Source: Oncomelania hupensis (taxonomy: Eukaryota; Mollusca; Gastropoda; Littorinimorpha; Pomatiopsidae). From it: a stretch of 64,000 bases of DNA. Location: contig CM072514.1 in NCBI GenBank assembly GCA_036898135.1, positions 78,333,442 through 78,397,441 on the forward strand, written 5' to 3'. This document shows, piece after piece, positions 21,511 through 32,084 of the stretch. A program made the position numbers and the translations under genes. The first letter of the stretch is position 1. Each line of letters starts with the position of its first letter. The notes beneath the pieces were generated by a model. It made no database searches and was not told the DNA's origin. It saw only the letters and a program-made list of their open reading frames with translations.

Positions 21511-21824
21511 TCCCCAAAACATTATTTCGCCTTCAAGGTTTCTGCTCTCATCTTCGTTTTTAAATCTGATATTTCACATTCTTCTAAATGCCTTTCCCGA
21601 TACAGCGTCTGATAAAAACACATTACCTCATTCAAAATATCACCATGCTCTCAAGTAACTTTTAGACTCGGCATGTATAGCGATGCCAGTCTATGTATTT
21701 ACTCCAAAAGTGTGTGGATTTTTTTTTCTCAAGATTTTTGCAAGCAAAATAAACAAAACATATTTAAAAAATATTTTGTCCGTCAGCCGTCCGTCTGTGG
21801 ACAACGTGCAAATGGCATCATGGC

Positions 21825-21945
21825 TTAGAATCTATTTCATCTATTGCAACCGAACTTGGTAGAATGGTGTATACCCATAAGACCTCGACAATGATTAGTG
21901 AATGAATTACTTCACTTTAAGGGCAAGTTCAATAAAAGTTTATAT
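21825..21945. repeat. Unnamed interspersed repeat, copy 2
   Basis: AGAATCTATTTCATCTATTG and ACTTGGTAGAATGGTGTATA through GAATGAATTACTTCACTTTA match 19245-19370 in order and spacing. Confidence 0.55.
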
Positions 21946-22214
21946 TTATTTTTTTTTAATTTTTATTTCTTCAAAATGAGAATGAGTTTAACAAAAATGG
22001 ATGAATGAAAAGGTTTAACAAAATAAACACGAGCGGCCCCCTCCCCCAAAACACACCCATACTCACGCATACACACAATTATACATCTATCGCATTCATT
22101 TGTTCAAACTGCATTACTTCTGATTTCTATACTTATTGCTCTGGGTCAACTGGAATTTTACTCAGGAGGAAAAAAATGAGCAGATGTACATAAAAAAAAA
22201 CAACCAACAACAAA

Positions 22215-23960
22215 CAATTCAACCTTCAACGAGTGGTAAGTACAAGATCCATTCACTAATGAATTTGTGGTATTTATCATTTATAATAGCCACATATTTC
22301 TCTAAACAAAAACGCTTTTTAAGAATCATTCTGAACTGTTGAATTTGTGGTTGAGAATTACCTAAATTACATTTATGTATATAGAATTTGGCAAGCAGTA
22401 TGATCAAGTCAAACGTGATATCTGTATGGTCATCTTCTTTTATACCGAATAAAATTAATGCTTTATCCAGACAAATATTATGACAGGCACACTTTTCCAC
22501 CAAACATTCCTTGAAGTCACTCCAAAATTTTGAAACAACCCTACACTCATAGAACATATGTGTTAACGTCTGATCTTCTATTTCACAAAAATTACATATG
22601 GGTAATTCTATAATTTTACACCTGAATAAATATTGTTGGGTTGGAAGTAGCCTATGTAATAGTCGAGTTTGAAACCATCTTAACTGCGTGTCTTGTGTTG
22701 TTCTAAAGCAGTGAGGGAAGATTTTTTCCCAATGTAGATTTTCAAAAAAAGTATTCCATCTTGCTACTGCTGTCGGGGAGAAACTGTTTTCAGCCAACAA
22801 TGCTCGTACTTGATTTTTACCCCTATTAATGTATTTCCATACTTTCGGGACTGATTCCTCATATGTAATGCCTAGTTCTAAACCTAACCTCTTCTGAAAG
22901 GTCTTAACTGTATTTAATACTCCTTGATATGTAAAAAAAATTGTTTTTATCGCATTGGGAACATTTGTTTTAAACTCCTGGAATGAAAGGTAACAAGCTG
23001 CTTAATAAATATTATGTTACAATCACACCATTCCTTTAAGTAAATAACCTTTTGATCTATCAAAATATTTTTGTTGTAATGAATATTTTCAGACATAAAT
23101 TCATTATTATCCGAAGGTTGACATTTAACAGCAATCCTCCTAAAGTGTTTCAAAACATCCATCCAAAAGGGATTGTTCACCTTTGTACTGAGCACATTAC
23201 AATATTCCGCACCATACTTATAAATATTACTTACCTTTGGATACATCGTAAGCACCATTTCCTTCCAGGATGTTTCATTTCTCAATCTTTTTAACCACTG
23301 AACTTTAAGCGAAGTCAGAAAGTTTCGGACATTAATCATTCTCAATCCACCCTCTTCATAGGACTTACATACAATAGATTTTTTTATTTCACTTCTTTTT
23401 TTATCCCATAAAAATGAATAAATTTCCTTTTCTAGCAAAAGTAAAATTTCCTCAGACGGATCTGGCAAAGTCGTTAATAAATGAGTGATTTTTGAAAGTA
23501 CCAGCGTTTTAATAATTAAAATCTTCCTCAATGAGGTAAGATGCCTTCGACACCAGGCAGCCATGACCTTTTTCATATTTGAGAGTTTTTCTTCATAATT
23601 AATACGAACAATACTATTAGTATCCGTTGAGAACAAAACCCCGAAAACTGTAAAGGTTCCTGGGTCCCAAACAAAATTTTTATCTCTCATATACTGGATA
23701 TTACACTTCTTCCTACTTCCTATCCATATACCAAGTGATTTTTCAAAATTTACCTTCAATCCAGATATTTCTGCATATGCCAACAGAACATCAACTACTG
23801 CTTTAAAAGATCGTTCTGAACCATCAAGACAAATGGTTGTGTCATCAGCAAACTGAGACAATAAATTTTCCTTGTCATTAATTTGAATACCTTTAATTAA
23901 TTTATTTTTACGTATCATTAAAGATAATATTTCAGCACAAATAAGGTATAAATAGGGATA
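22215..23960 (-). mobile_element. Tx1/L1-like LINE, RT C-terminal half, minus strand
   Basis: The minus-strand frame (23918 to 22947) reads LLSQFADDTTICLDGSERS (the FADD catalytic motif), VNFEKSLGIWIGS, LTSLRKILIIKTLVLSKI, FLWDKKRSEIKKSIVCKSY and EEGGLRMINVRNFLTSLKVQ, which is the signature of L1/Tx1-type RTs. After a break at 22946-22801, a second frame (22800-22219) gives WFQTRLLHRLLPTQQYLFRC and CNFCEIEDQTLTHMFYECRV, the zf-RVT zinc-binding C-terminus (Cx2C...Hx4C). It is truncated at the 5' side near 23960. One frame break separates the two parts. Confidence 0.85.
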
Positions 23961-24059
23961 TAAATGTTAGCTTTAAAAAAAAAATTTTACAAAATTTTTA
24001 TTTTGAGGGGGTTACTAATATTTAACTTATGATTCTTGTGTGCATGATAGATATCATTG

Positions 24060-24660
24060 AAACTCATATTATGCAAATTTGGTTACCCTTGCTCCAAGGT
24101 CAAGGTCACTGGAGCTGTCCAAAGTCGGTTCGTCTAGGTACTTTGAAGTGGCCTTGACCCTAAACTATGAGAGATATAAAGTTCAAGCTTTTTATTTAGA
24201 GATCATAGATTGATCTTTTATTTGTGTTCTGTTTGTGCATTGATCTCAAAGGTCAAGGTCATTTTAGGACTTACAAAGACAAAAACATTAAAATGTTTTC
24301 ATCGTACAGTCAAATGGCTCTATATTTGACCCATAGGATGCAACAACATTGGGTTATTTGATAATACATCCCAAGGTCACTGGTTTTTGTTGTTGTTTTA
24401 TGTGTGCATATAAAATTTTGATTTTGATTTTTTTATTTTTTAAAATCGTACTTGAGTGTATTTGGATCCGGAGGACAAGGTCATCTTAAGGTCAAAAACA
24501 TCAAAATATCAGTCTGTATTGCTTTGCATTTTAAAGCCACCATTCTTTTTTGTTTGTTTGTTGTTTTTTTTTCTTTTTTCTGGGCGCTCATTTTTATGTT
24601 ATTTATTGCACGTTCCATAAGTAGCATGTGAGTCATTTGGACTTTGCCTTTCTAGTTGCT
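24060..24660. repeat. Interspersed repeat with TCAAGGTCA sites, second copy
   Basis: CCAAGGTCAAGGTCACTGGA, then CTCAAAGGTCAAGGTCATTT, CCCAAGGTCACTGG and GACAAGGTCATCTTAAGGTC occur within 400 bp. The stretch closes with the same TTCTGGGCGCTCATTTTTATG...GTTCCATAAGTAGCATG unit as 20550-20615. Non-coding repeat. Confidence 0.6.
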
Positions 24661-24669
24661 ACTGTATAT

Positions 24670-25096
24670 ACTATTATACAGCTAACCTAGTAACAGTGCT
24701 ATGATGTGCTTATTTCTACAGCTAACAGTGCCATAATGTGTGTATTTTTATAGCTAACATGCCATTATATGTAACAGTTTCATGGTGTGTGTATTTCTAC
24801 AGCTAACGGTGCCGTAGTTTGTGTATTTCTACAGCTAAAGTAGCCAGTGTTTTTTTGTGTTTTTTGTTTTTTTAAACAGGTATCAGTTGTGTTGTGTATT
24901 TCTACAGCTAACGGGGCTAGATTGCGTGTACTTCTATAGCTAAGAAGCCGTATTGTTTGTATTTCTGCAGCTAACAGTGCCAAGATAAATATATTTCTAC
25001 AGCTAACTACTATGGTGTGCGTATTTTTACAGCTAAAAATGCCATGATGTGGGAATTTCTGCTGCTAACAATGCCATAATGTCTGCATGTTTGCAG
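24670..25096 (+). repeat. Tandem array of splice-acceptor-like units before exon 4
   Basis: About ten degenerate units of roughly 35-45 bp follow the pattern GTGTATTTCTACAGCTAAC.GTGCCATGAT. The last unit is the real exon 4 acceptor, TGTTTGCAGCTAACGGCGCC, and the coding bases CTAACGGCGCCACGAT align with the repeated GCTAACAGTGCCATGAT. The array therefore looks like multiple duplications of the intron 3/exon 4 boundary. A TTTTTTAAACAGG interruption lies at 24850-24880. Confidence 0.75.
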
Positions 25097-25258
25097 CTAA
25101 CGGCGCCACGATAGTGACGGGAGTGGTGTACCTTGTCCTGTGCTTTCTTAACACTTTCTGGGAAAAACCTACATGGAATATTATGATGGCATTGAGCTTC
25201 AACCCCATCTCTGCCTTAAGTTACACGCTAGAAGTGATAGTCGTCAGTGAAACACTAG
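25097..25258 (+). CDS. ABCA transporter, exon 4 (TM5 region)
   Basis: Starting after TTTGCAG and completing an Ala codon with the last base of exon 3, the frame gives NGATIVTGVVYLVLCFLN, the ABCA KANxA...TGxxYFL helix, then FWEKPTWNIMMALSFNPISA and LSYTLEVIVVSETL. The donor is CTAG|GTAAGT in phase 1. The exon is 162 bp and symmetric in phase. It contributes the fifth helix of membrane domain 1 and the following loop. Confidence 0.92.
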
Positions 25259-26035
25259 GTAAGTTCCCCAGGACACATTTTGCGCACCGATCTTCCTAGT
25301 TAAAGGAGACATAAAGGCAAAGTTCATGCACAGTCAACTTCAAAAATCGTTATGTGTTGTCTCTAAGTGACTGTCACGACTCGGTTTTCTACGCAGGTAA
25401 TAATAGGGTTTCTAAGCCTGTTGTAGAGGGTTGATGGTGAGGGGGAGAAAATAATTGAAAGTTTATCGCTAAGTCAGCAAATAATGTAGTTTGAACACGT
25501 ACGTTGTTTTGTTAGGTTTTCTTCGTCCCCTTGAACTGACCAAGACTGCCGCTATTTGGGTATGAGGACAGGCGTGTATTTTCACGTGCCTGGCAAGTTT
25601 TTGCAATGAGCGATATGCGCTAAATTTGAGAGTGCGAGGAAAAAAAAGTGCTATTCGTTACTAAACTTGGGAGTCGCAGAGAGAATTTTGAACAGTTAAG
25701 TTCGCTCTAGGGTCAGTAGTGTTTTTTAATGGGGGGATTGGACGGGCCGTGGTTGTGTACCATTTGCGGTCCTTCTCAAGCTTTGTGCCGTCCTGCTGTG
25801 ACCGCCATGCAGCGCAGCTTCCAGTCGTCCTGGGGATGATGTCCTGTTGGAAAAGAAGACAGGTGCACGCACATACGTAAAGGAAAAATTGTTTACTATT
25901 CCCTCATAAAATTGCTCAAGAAAATGAACTTGAAAGAATGTCAGTTGCCGGTCGTATAAAGCCACATGTATAGATAGATAAGATAAAATAAAGGCAACTT
26001 TATTATCCTATTTAAAGGAAATTATATAGACTTAA
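25259..26035 (+). other. Intron 4, first part
   Basis: No gene or repeat family is recognised. A purine-rich minus-strand frame at 25726-25965 has no family resemblance. Confidence 0.45.
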
Positions 26036-26037
26036 TG

Positions 26038-26535
26038 GGAGTCCTATCCCGTAACTCGAAGGCCGTTGGGGAACCACAGATGATCGTTTAACCAGCGTAC
26101 TCCATCTTTCTCTGTCCTCAGGGCCTTGCTCAGTGTCAAGCCAGTCCATTCTTGAATGTTGTCCTCCCACCTCTTTTTCTGTCTCCCTCTTTCCTCTGCC
26201 TCCTTGCACCGTGCCTTACAGGATAGTCTTTGCAAGGCCTGATGCCCTGGTGACGTGGCCATACCATTGGAGTTTCCGTTTCTTCATCACAGCGAGCCTA
26301 TCATCGTGTAGTCCGTGTGATGGTCTGTCGGACTTCGTTGTTGGTGATGTGCTGGGTATAGGAAATGCCCAGAAGTCTTCTGTAGCACCTCATCTCCATG
26401 CTTTGTATTCTTCGTTGTAGATCTGCTGTGAGAGTTCATGTTTCGCAAGCGTATAGGAAGATGGAGATGACAGGAGGCGCCTTATCTTGGAATGTAGACT
26501 GATGGTCCTGTCTTTCCATATGGGCTTAAGTATCT
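26038..26535 (-). mobile_element. RTE-like LINE 3' fragment, minus strand
   Basis: The minus strand encodes MATSPGHQALQRL, WEDNIQEWTGLTLSKAL, ERWSTLVKRSSVVPQRPSS and upstream HAL..QRRIQSMEM. It ends at the GGGATAGGA-like tail near 26040. Same family and region as 4652-5169. Confidence 0.75.
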
Positions 26536-26717
26536 TGTCTAATTTGTAGCCACCAAGAAATATTATTACTGTTTAAAATATTACTAAAACTTTGTGTATA
26601 ATTAATACTTTGTACAAATTAGTTAAATTTTACTATTTCACAGTCACTTGTGAACTTCTTTAGGCTGTAGCAAGAAAGACTCTAATCTCAATCATTTCTT
26701 ATTATTATTTGTTTTCT

Positions 26718-27190
26718 AGTGTAGCCGATCGGATTATTTGACTCCCGTCTCGGCCACCACCTTGAAAACTCTGCCCAACCCGAGTTGTCATTTGTTATCC
26801 TTCGTAAGAGGGACATAAAAATATTTGCCCTGCAAGGCGGCGAAGCGTGTTATAGTAAACTGGGTTGCCGGCTACTAGTGCCACGACAATCCATACAAGT
26901 CACTGCCACTGACCTGCATAAAATGCCTGTCGACAATGTAGTCCTACTCACCACCAAAAGCAGAAGACGAATGGTCAGCCGGGGAGAACAAATGTCATGT
27001 CGTCTTGTCCTGCATAACCCACTGGCCCAACCAACGGATTCTGCACAGCAGGAGCCACCCAAGGCTAGTCTAACTAACAAATGGAAGGTAGACAACCTCT
27101 CTCCCAAACTTGAACCAGTCGCCTCCCTTTCCGCCACACTAGTTTTGTTTTTCTGTATAGTTATCTCACTGTTTCAGGCTGTCGGTCATA
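26718..27190 (+). repeat. Unclassified 470-bp repeat, copy 1
   Basis: It starts TGTAGCCGATCGGATTATTT and runs through CATAAAAATATTTGCCCTGC, GTGCCACGACA and ACAAATGGAAGGTAGACAA. A second, diverged copy begins at 63640. TAGCCGAGCGG in the second copy looks like a tRNA A-box, so a tRNA-derived SINE is possible, but no B-box is seen. The 138-codon frame over it is matched by an equally long minus-strand frame and is probably not coding. Confidence 0.5.
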
Positions 27191-27306
27191 CGAAATGCTA
27201 AAATGGGCGAAAGTCGGTGAGAACTGTAGCGGTGAGGGATAGAAACACAACTAAAACAATTTATTTCGTGCAACAATCGCCATTTTATTCACTAGAGCGT
27301 TCACAA

Positions 27307-27530
27307 ATATCCACTAAAATGTGTTCACAAACACCGACCTGGCCGTACTGGACATCTCCAAAGCTTTTGACCGAGTCCCCTACCAGCGTCTGCTCTGTAA
27401 GATTAATTATTACGGGATCAGGGGACAGACCCTTGCCTGGATTCAGGACTTCCTGACTAGCCGTAGGCAACAAGTGGTGGTTGATGGTGTGAACTTTAAT
27501 AAATCCCTGATGGAAACACATAAAACAAAA
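27307..27530 (+). mobile_element. CR1-like LINE RT fragment
   Basis: TDLAVLDISKAFDRVPYQRLL is the RT catalytic A-block (DxSKAFD), followed by LCKINYYGIRGQTLAWIQDF and LTSRRQQVVVDGV. Only about 65 residues remain; an A-rich run follows. Confidence 0.75.
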
Positions 27531-27774
27531 ACAACAACAAAAAAATATACTGACATGACGCCTGACGTAACTAGTCATGTCCCTCAATCTCTGAAGACAG
27601 GCTTCTAGGTTAACACTTTTAAACTTTCTGAGTTTAGCCTTCTCCCACACAGACAGTGCTTTGTAGGGGTCAATGCTTCCCTGATACAACTTGACATTAT
27701 CTTTTTCCTTCTTTCTAACACCAAATGAGAAGAAGCGCTGGCCACTGATAAATTTCGGCTTCTTTTTCGGCGGC
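27530..27774 (-). CDS. Unrecognised short ORF, possibly an exon or pseudogene
   Basis: From the minus-strand ATG at 27774 the frame reads MPPKKKPKFISGQRFFSFGV, then DNVKLYQGSIDPYKAL and NLEACLQRLRDMTSYVR before repeat sequence. It has a lysine-rich start and looks protein-like, but I recognise no family. It points away from the ORF at 27935 with 160 bp between the starts, which suggests a divergent pair or a broken mobile element. Confidence 0.3.
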
Positions 27775-27934
27775 ATTTCCAAAATGAAAAGTATTATTGC
27801 CGGAAGCACGCCGTTCGCAACAAGGATAGTTTAACTCTCTCTCTGCTGATGCATGTGTCGTCTGCTTGGCGCTTCCGATACGCGATGGTCGACAATAACT
27901 CCTAACACCTTTATTTATCCGATAGGAAATTAAT

Positions 27935-28228
27935 ATGCCCAGAAGCAATAACAACGAAACAGACATGAGACAAGCAAACAAAATACGGACAAGCGGTGGG
28001 CGATTGAGGCGTAAAACCTTAGGACAGCGGGCCGATCAGAACATGACTCTTTCGGACATTTTGGATTTTTTTTCGGTGAATGGCCGATTTGCCGACGAAA
28101 ACGACATCACTGGTTTTAAAGAAATCCGTCCATTAATTTCAGGGCAATGTACGCAAATGTCACCTTCGGACGTCGGACGGACAAAGCCAAAAAGAATAGT
28201 TACCGAGGTTTTACAGCTCTGGAACTAA
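27935..28228 (+). CDS. Unrecognised 97-codon ORF
   Basis: The ATG at 27935 follows GAAATTAAT. The frame gives MPRSNNNETDMRQANK, then RRKTLGQRADQNMTLSDILD and FFSVNGRFADENDITGFKEI and stops at 28228, 77 bp before ABCA exon 5. Polar, no membrane segment, no known motif. Being inside an intron and divergent from 27774, it may come from a mobile element. Confidence 0.3.
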   Translation: MPRSNNNETDMRQANKIRTSGGRLRRKTLGQRADQNMTLSDILDFFSVNGRFADENDITGFKEIRPLISGQCTQMSPSDVGRTKPKRIVTEVLQLWN

Positions 28229-28305
28229 TAATTAAACTATATCAGACGTGACGTAGCTGAACGTCTCCACTATACTACATATGTCGTGTTTTCGTTGGCC
28301 TATAG

Positions 28306-28490
28306 GTGACGGAGCCCAGTGGAGCAACATTGCTGAATCATCAGTACATGCCCAGAACCCGTTTACCATTCTGAACGGTGTTGGCATGCTGCTCGTCGAC
28401 TCGGTGTTGTATTTCTTCCTCGCATGGTACGTGGACAACGTTTTTCCTGGTGAATTCGGTGTGGCCAAACCATTTCACTTCATACTGACA
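28306..28490 (+). CDS. ABCA transporter, exon 5 (TM6)
   Basis: The acceptor CCTATAG is followed by two bases that complete Gly with exon 4. The frame gives DGAQWSNI, the ABCA G.QW motif, then ILNGVGMLLVDSVLYFFLAW (helix with the conserved MLLxDSxLY) and WYVDNVFPGEFGVAKPFHF, matching the WYxexVFPGxxGxPxPWYF block. The donor ACA|GTGAGT is in phase 0. This closes membrane domain 1 before NBD1. Confidence 0.95.
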
Positions 28491-28567
28491 GTGAGTATAT
28501 TATAGGTTGACCGTTTCTTAAAAGTGTAAAATAATTATATGTATCGATTTCTACATGTCTTTTTCTC

Positions 28568-28657
28568 ATCGATCAAGAATGGTGTGACAAAAACTGTCAT
28601 CTGTGATTTATCAAGAACTGAGGTATGTTAGTTTTTGTCACACCATTCTTGATCGAT
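28568..28657. repeat. Perfect 28-bp hairpin 77 bp after exon 5
   Basis: Positions 28568-28595 and 28630-28657 are exact inverse complements (core GATCAAGAATGGTGTGACAA), separated by a 34-nt loop. RNA of either strand would fold into a 28-bp stem. It could be a minimal inverted-repeat element or a miRNA-like precursor; no flanking duplication is evident. Confidence 0.85.
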
Positions 28658-28862
28658 CTTTCAAGTAACCTGCAGAATATATTTGTCGTAAGAATACCAG
28701 GCAGCCTACTCACACGCGGGACTCCTGGTGAGGAATATGCACATACAGTGATACACACCCACCACCACGCCCCCACTCCCATCTCGTCCCCCCCTCACCT
28801 CCCCCTCTCCTCTCCTCCCCCTCTCCCAAAATAGGAGAAGATGGTAAGCAATTCAGATGCCT

Positions 28863-28936
<74 letters not shown>
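28863..28936. repeat. AAT microsatellite
   Basis: About 24 uninterrupted AAT units. Confidence 0.95.
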
Positions 28937-28938
<2 letters not shown>

Positions 28939-29553
28939 AAGAATTTATAATGCACCGCATATTACAAGATATAGTGCTTCAAGGCGCGGGTTCTCACGCA
29001 TGAACACACACAGAGGCCAACCCAAGGCGATTGTATCTGGATACGCGAGCACCTATATATGTGACTTGTCTCCCTTTCGTTATCTATAATTAATACAAGG
29101 TCCCAAACTAGAGCAAGCGAAAATTGCGGGTCATCACAATTTTCAAATGAACAAACTCGACGATTTCTCCCCAAAGAAGGCAACTCATTCATTTTGGCAG
29201 TAATTCACGCAAACAAACAAAATAATAAATATGCTCTGTCTATTTTCAAATCCGTTCAATTTTATTTAAATTGTCAAAAAAATGACCTTTTTCACGATCA
29301 CTTCACGAAAGTGGTCTCCTCTTACTGCAACTATAACTTCCATCGGTAGCAACCGGTTTCGGTTTTAGCATGAACTGTCAACTTCTGTTAGCTGTGAAGA
29401 ACAAATTCAAGCGTTCAATTTTGCTTTCGAGATTTATACAAAGATTTTTTTCTTCTGGGAAGTGCTTAATAGCAAGAGAAATATTGATATGCAGCATACG
29501 TGCAAACGCCACTGCTATTGCTATTTTAGATCTGAAATAAAAATGACAGTGAT

Positions 29554-30879
29554 TGTAACGGTGGGTCTATTGTTGCTGGGCTCTGCACAATGGATTGCTA
29601 TTACCCACTCGTCGTTCGTCTGCGGGGATCGGCTAGTAAATCACCCTATGACTAATCTTAATACATTTATAAGTTTGGCCCGGTCTGTGTTAGGATGGGG
29701 TTACAGAGATAGGGAGAAAATGGTAAAAGATTCACTGACACACTAGCTCTCAAACGGCTATGAAACATAGGTTGTCCAGCCACTTGGTAACAGTAAATAT
29801 CACACATTTATTTCCTGTACTCTATACAAAATCTTCTAATCACTATACTAACTCAGATGTCCAAATTTCATTTCGAGTAGTTCGCTCCTTGATAGGTCTA
29901 TGCAACTACTGTTCTTGATATTTGTTACTGTCTCATCTTTGGGCTATGAGTTCTTTCTGTCCTATTATTCGGTTTTCTGGACGAGTAGACATACTAGATC
30001 AGTGTTTGTGCTCTTCTTCTGTGGACTTAAGTTCTGTATAGTCGAGGTGCAGTGTTGTTGTCTCTTCTTCTTGGTAGTTGACTACGGAGATAGTGGAGCC
30101 CAATGCTCTCGCTGCTGAAGGGTGCAGGCAAACGTGTCAGGGTTTCCTCTCTGCGGAGTGAACCAAGATGCCTGCTCATCTGCAAAATATGAGACGAACT
30201 TCTGCAACGCCTTGTATACAAAGGTGGTGCAGAGCGTCTCACTGATGGCAGAAACAGCCCTCAGTTGAGATCGCATCCACTTAAACAATGTACAAATAAG
30301 GGACAACTAATTCTTCTAAGTCCGTGGTCCACTGGAATCTCCAACATAATTCCTATACATATACATACATAATGGCTAAACTAAACACCTGGAGAAGTAA
30401 TTAATAAGATACACATTCTCCGGTATAGCCACTGGTCTGCAATAATACACATAGGATAAACAACAGTTGGACTGTGGCAAAACTTCACAAACATAATACA
30501 GCAATCATATCAATGAATCGCGATGAAACAAATGATTGATCATTTACCTTCTTGATAATGTCAGGCTCTGGCTATACTGTCGATGAATGATTTTCATCCA
30601 TCACCTGCCGAGTCTTCCGCTAGAGAGATCAATCAACGTGCGTCTTGCTACGATGATGTTCGGTCAAAGACCAACTCTCCTCCCGCTGGGGTCGGCTATC
30701 ATGCGAGACTACGAGAATAGTAACGCCACGTAGTGAGGGTGGCGGGTGATTGGTCAGCTGGATGAGGTCACGGCTTATCTTAGTGAAACTGTAGCCTACA
30801 CATGTGTATAACCACCTACTTCGGTTCTTTTGCTAGTCATGAAGCCTTAGTGCGGGGTTTGAACTAGCCTCTCGCGACA
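29554..30879 (-). mobile_element. Solo LTR of the Gmr1-like family, minus strand
   Basis: It begins TGTAACGGTGGGTC and ends CTCGCGACA, so on the minus strand it is TGTCGCG...CGTTACA. Flanks GTGAT (29549-29553) and ATGAT (30880-30884) are a near-perfect 5-bp duplication. The sequence matches the 3' part of the LTR of the decayed copy at 61330-61689 (GGGCTCTGCACAATGG, TGGCCCGGTCTGTG) and, more distantly, the 1528-bp LTRs of 41109-49257. No internal domain is present, so it arose by LTR-LTR recombination. Confidence 0.75.
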
Positions 30880-30899
30880 ATGATGAATGAAAAAATCAT

Positions 30900-31236
30900 A
30901 GTCCACTGCATTTGAGCATAGATCTATCTACACAGTAACAGTGGAAACCAATGTAGGCTGTAAATATTTTGGTTCAATACCCTTTAATGAAATTTTTAAA
31001 GTATGCAATATTCAACACCTCTTTCAATTTTTATATGATGTTGGTTTGTTTTATCGCATATAAATCATATCGTCTTGTTTTGTATTCTTGGTTGGATTTT
31101 ATTGGTGAGACAGATTTTATTTACATCTTTTATCATATTTAAATGTTAACAGTTTAGTCTGATTTTACTTAATTTTGTGTCGTCCTGATTCGTCTCTTGG
31201 CAGTCCGCTGGACCCTATAAGCACTGAGTATCTATC
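30900..31236. other. Intron 5 DNA with a short 590-bp-repeat end
   Basis: AT-rich DNA. At 31180-31236 is a diverged copy of the repeat end (CGTCCTGATTCGTCTC, GCAGTCCGCTGGACC) with a TATC tail. Confidence 0.5.
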
Positions 31237-31674
31237 TATCTAACTTGTTTATTCTCTTATTTGAAACAAAATTGTAAATGTTACTACAAATGTTTAATAG
31301 GAAAATTCCTCTGAAATTATCAGGATTACTCAAATCTCCTTTCTTATGGAGAGGCTGCAGAATTGCGAAATTCCAGGCGCTCGGGAATAAACCTTTGTCA
31401 AAAATATAATTAAAATACTTGATCAAGAAAGGCATGATACGATCAAGACTGTTCTTATAAAATTCACCAATGATACCATCATAACCTGCAGTTCTGTTAT
31501 TGTTCAACGCACTTATAGCAAACCTTATTTCAGGTTCAGAGATGCAACAGTTTAACGTGTCGTCTGGCTGCAAATTTACCTAAGAGACAGCAGGTTTAAC
31601 AAACGTCGCATCGTCACTGACACCGCCAGCAAGCACCAATCTCACTCTCCTCCTCTTCCTCCTCCTCCTCCTCC

Positions 31675-31705
<31 letters not shown>

Positions 31706-32050
31706 TAGTGTCATCATCATCATCGACACACCACCACCATGAACATCAGCATAACTCCCATCATCAACAAAAGCATCAGAATTTAAAACATTCTTAAAAT
31801 GTTCTAACCATTGTTCTTTAAAATGTTCGGCTGACAAGAAGGACGTGGACGTACCGATCGAACTGAGTCCCAGAACTTCGCAAAATTATTCATGTTGTCA
31901 TGTAAAGACCGAATAAAATTTGCTTTGAAATCAACTTTCTTACGCCGAAGTAATTCTTTGTACTCTCGTCTTTTTTGTGTGTAACGCCGTCTATCGTCGT
32001 AGCTGATGAGTGTGTCAAACTTCCTCAATTGTTGTCTTAAAACCTTTCTA
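31237..32050 (-). mobile_element. Unclassified LINE, linker and N-terminal RT, minus strand
   Basis: The minus strand reads YTQKRREYKELLRRKKVDFK and FIRSLHDNMNNFAKFWDSVR (the EN-RT linker), then HFKEQWLEHFKNVLNSDAF, and SEPEIRFAISALNNNRTAGY, DGIIGEFYKNSL and FNYIFDKGLFPSAWNFAIL, which are the fingers of a LINE RT. A CAT/TCA microsatellite (about 31665-31725) interrupts it. Palm motifs are missing, so it is truncated. Confidence 0.65.
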
Positions 32051-32084
32051 CTTTGCTTGCATTCCTAATCAAACCACATACACA

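Noticed and set aside
26785..27201. 138-codon ORF as a host gene
   Set aside because: It lies on a dispersed repeat also present at 63640-64000 in broken form, and an equally long antisense frame exists; no domain.
28841..29089. Asn-rich ORF
   Set aside because: Product of the AAT microsatellite.
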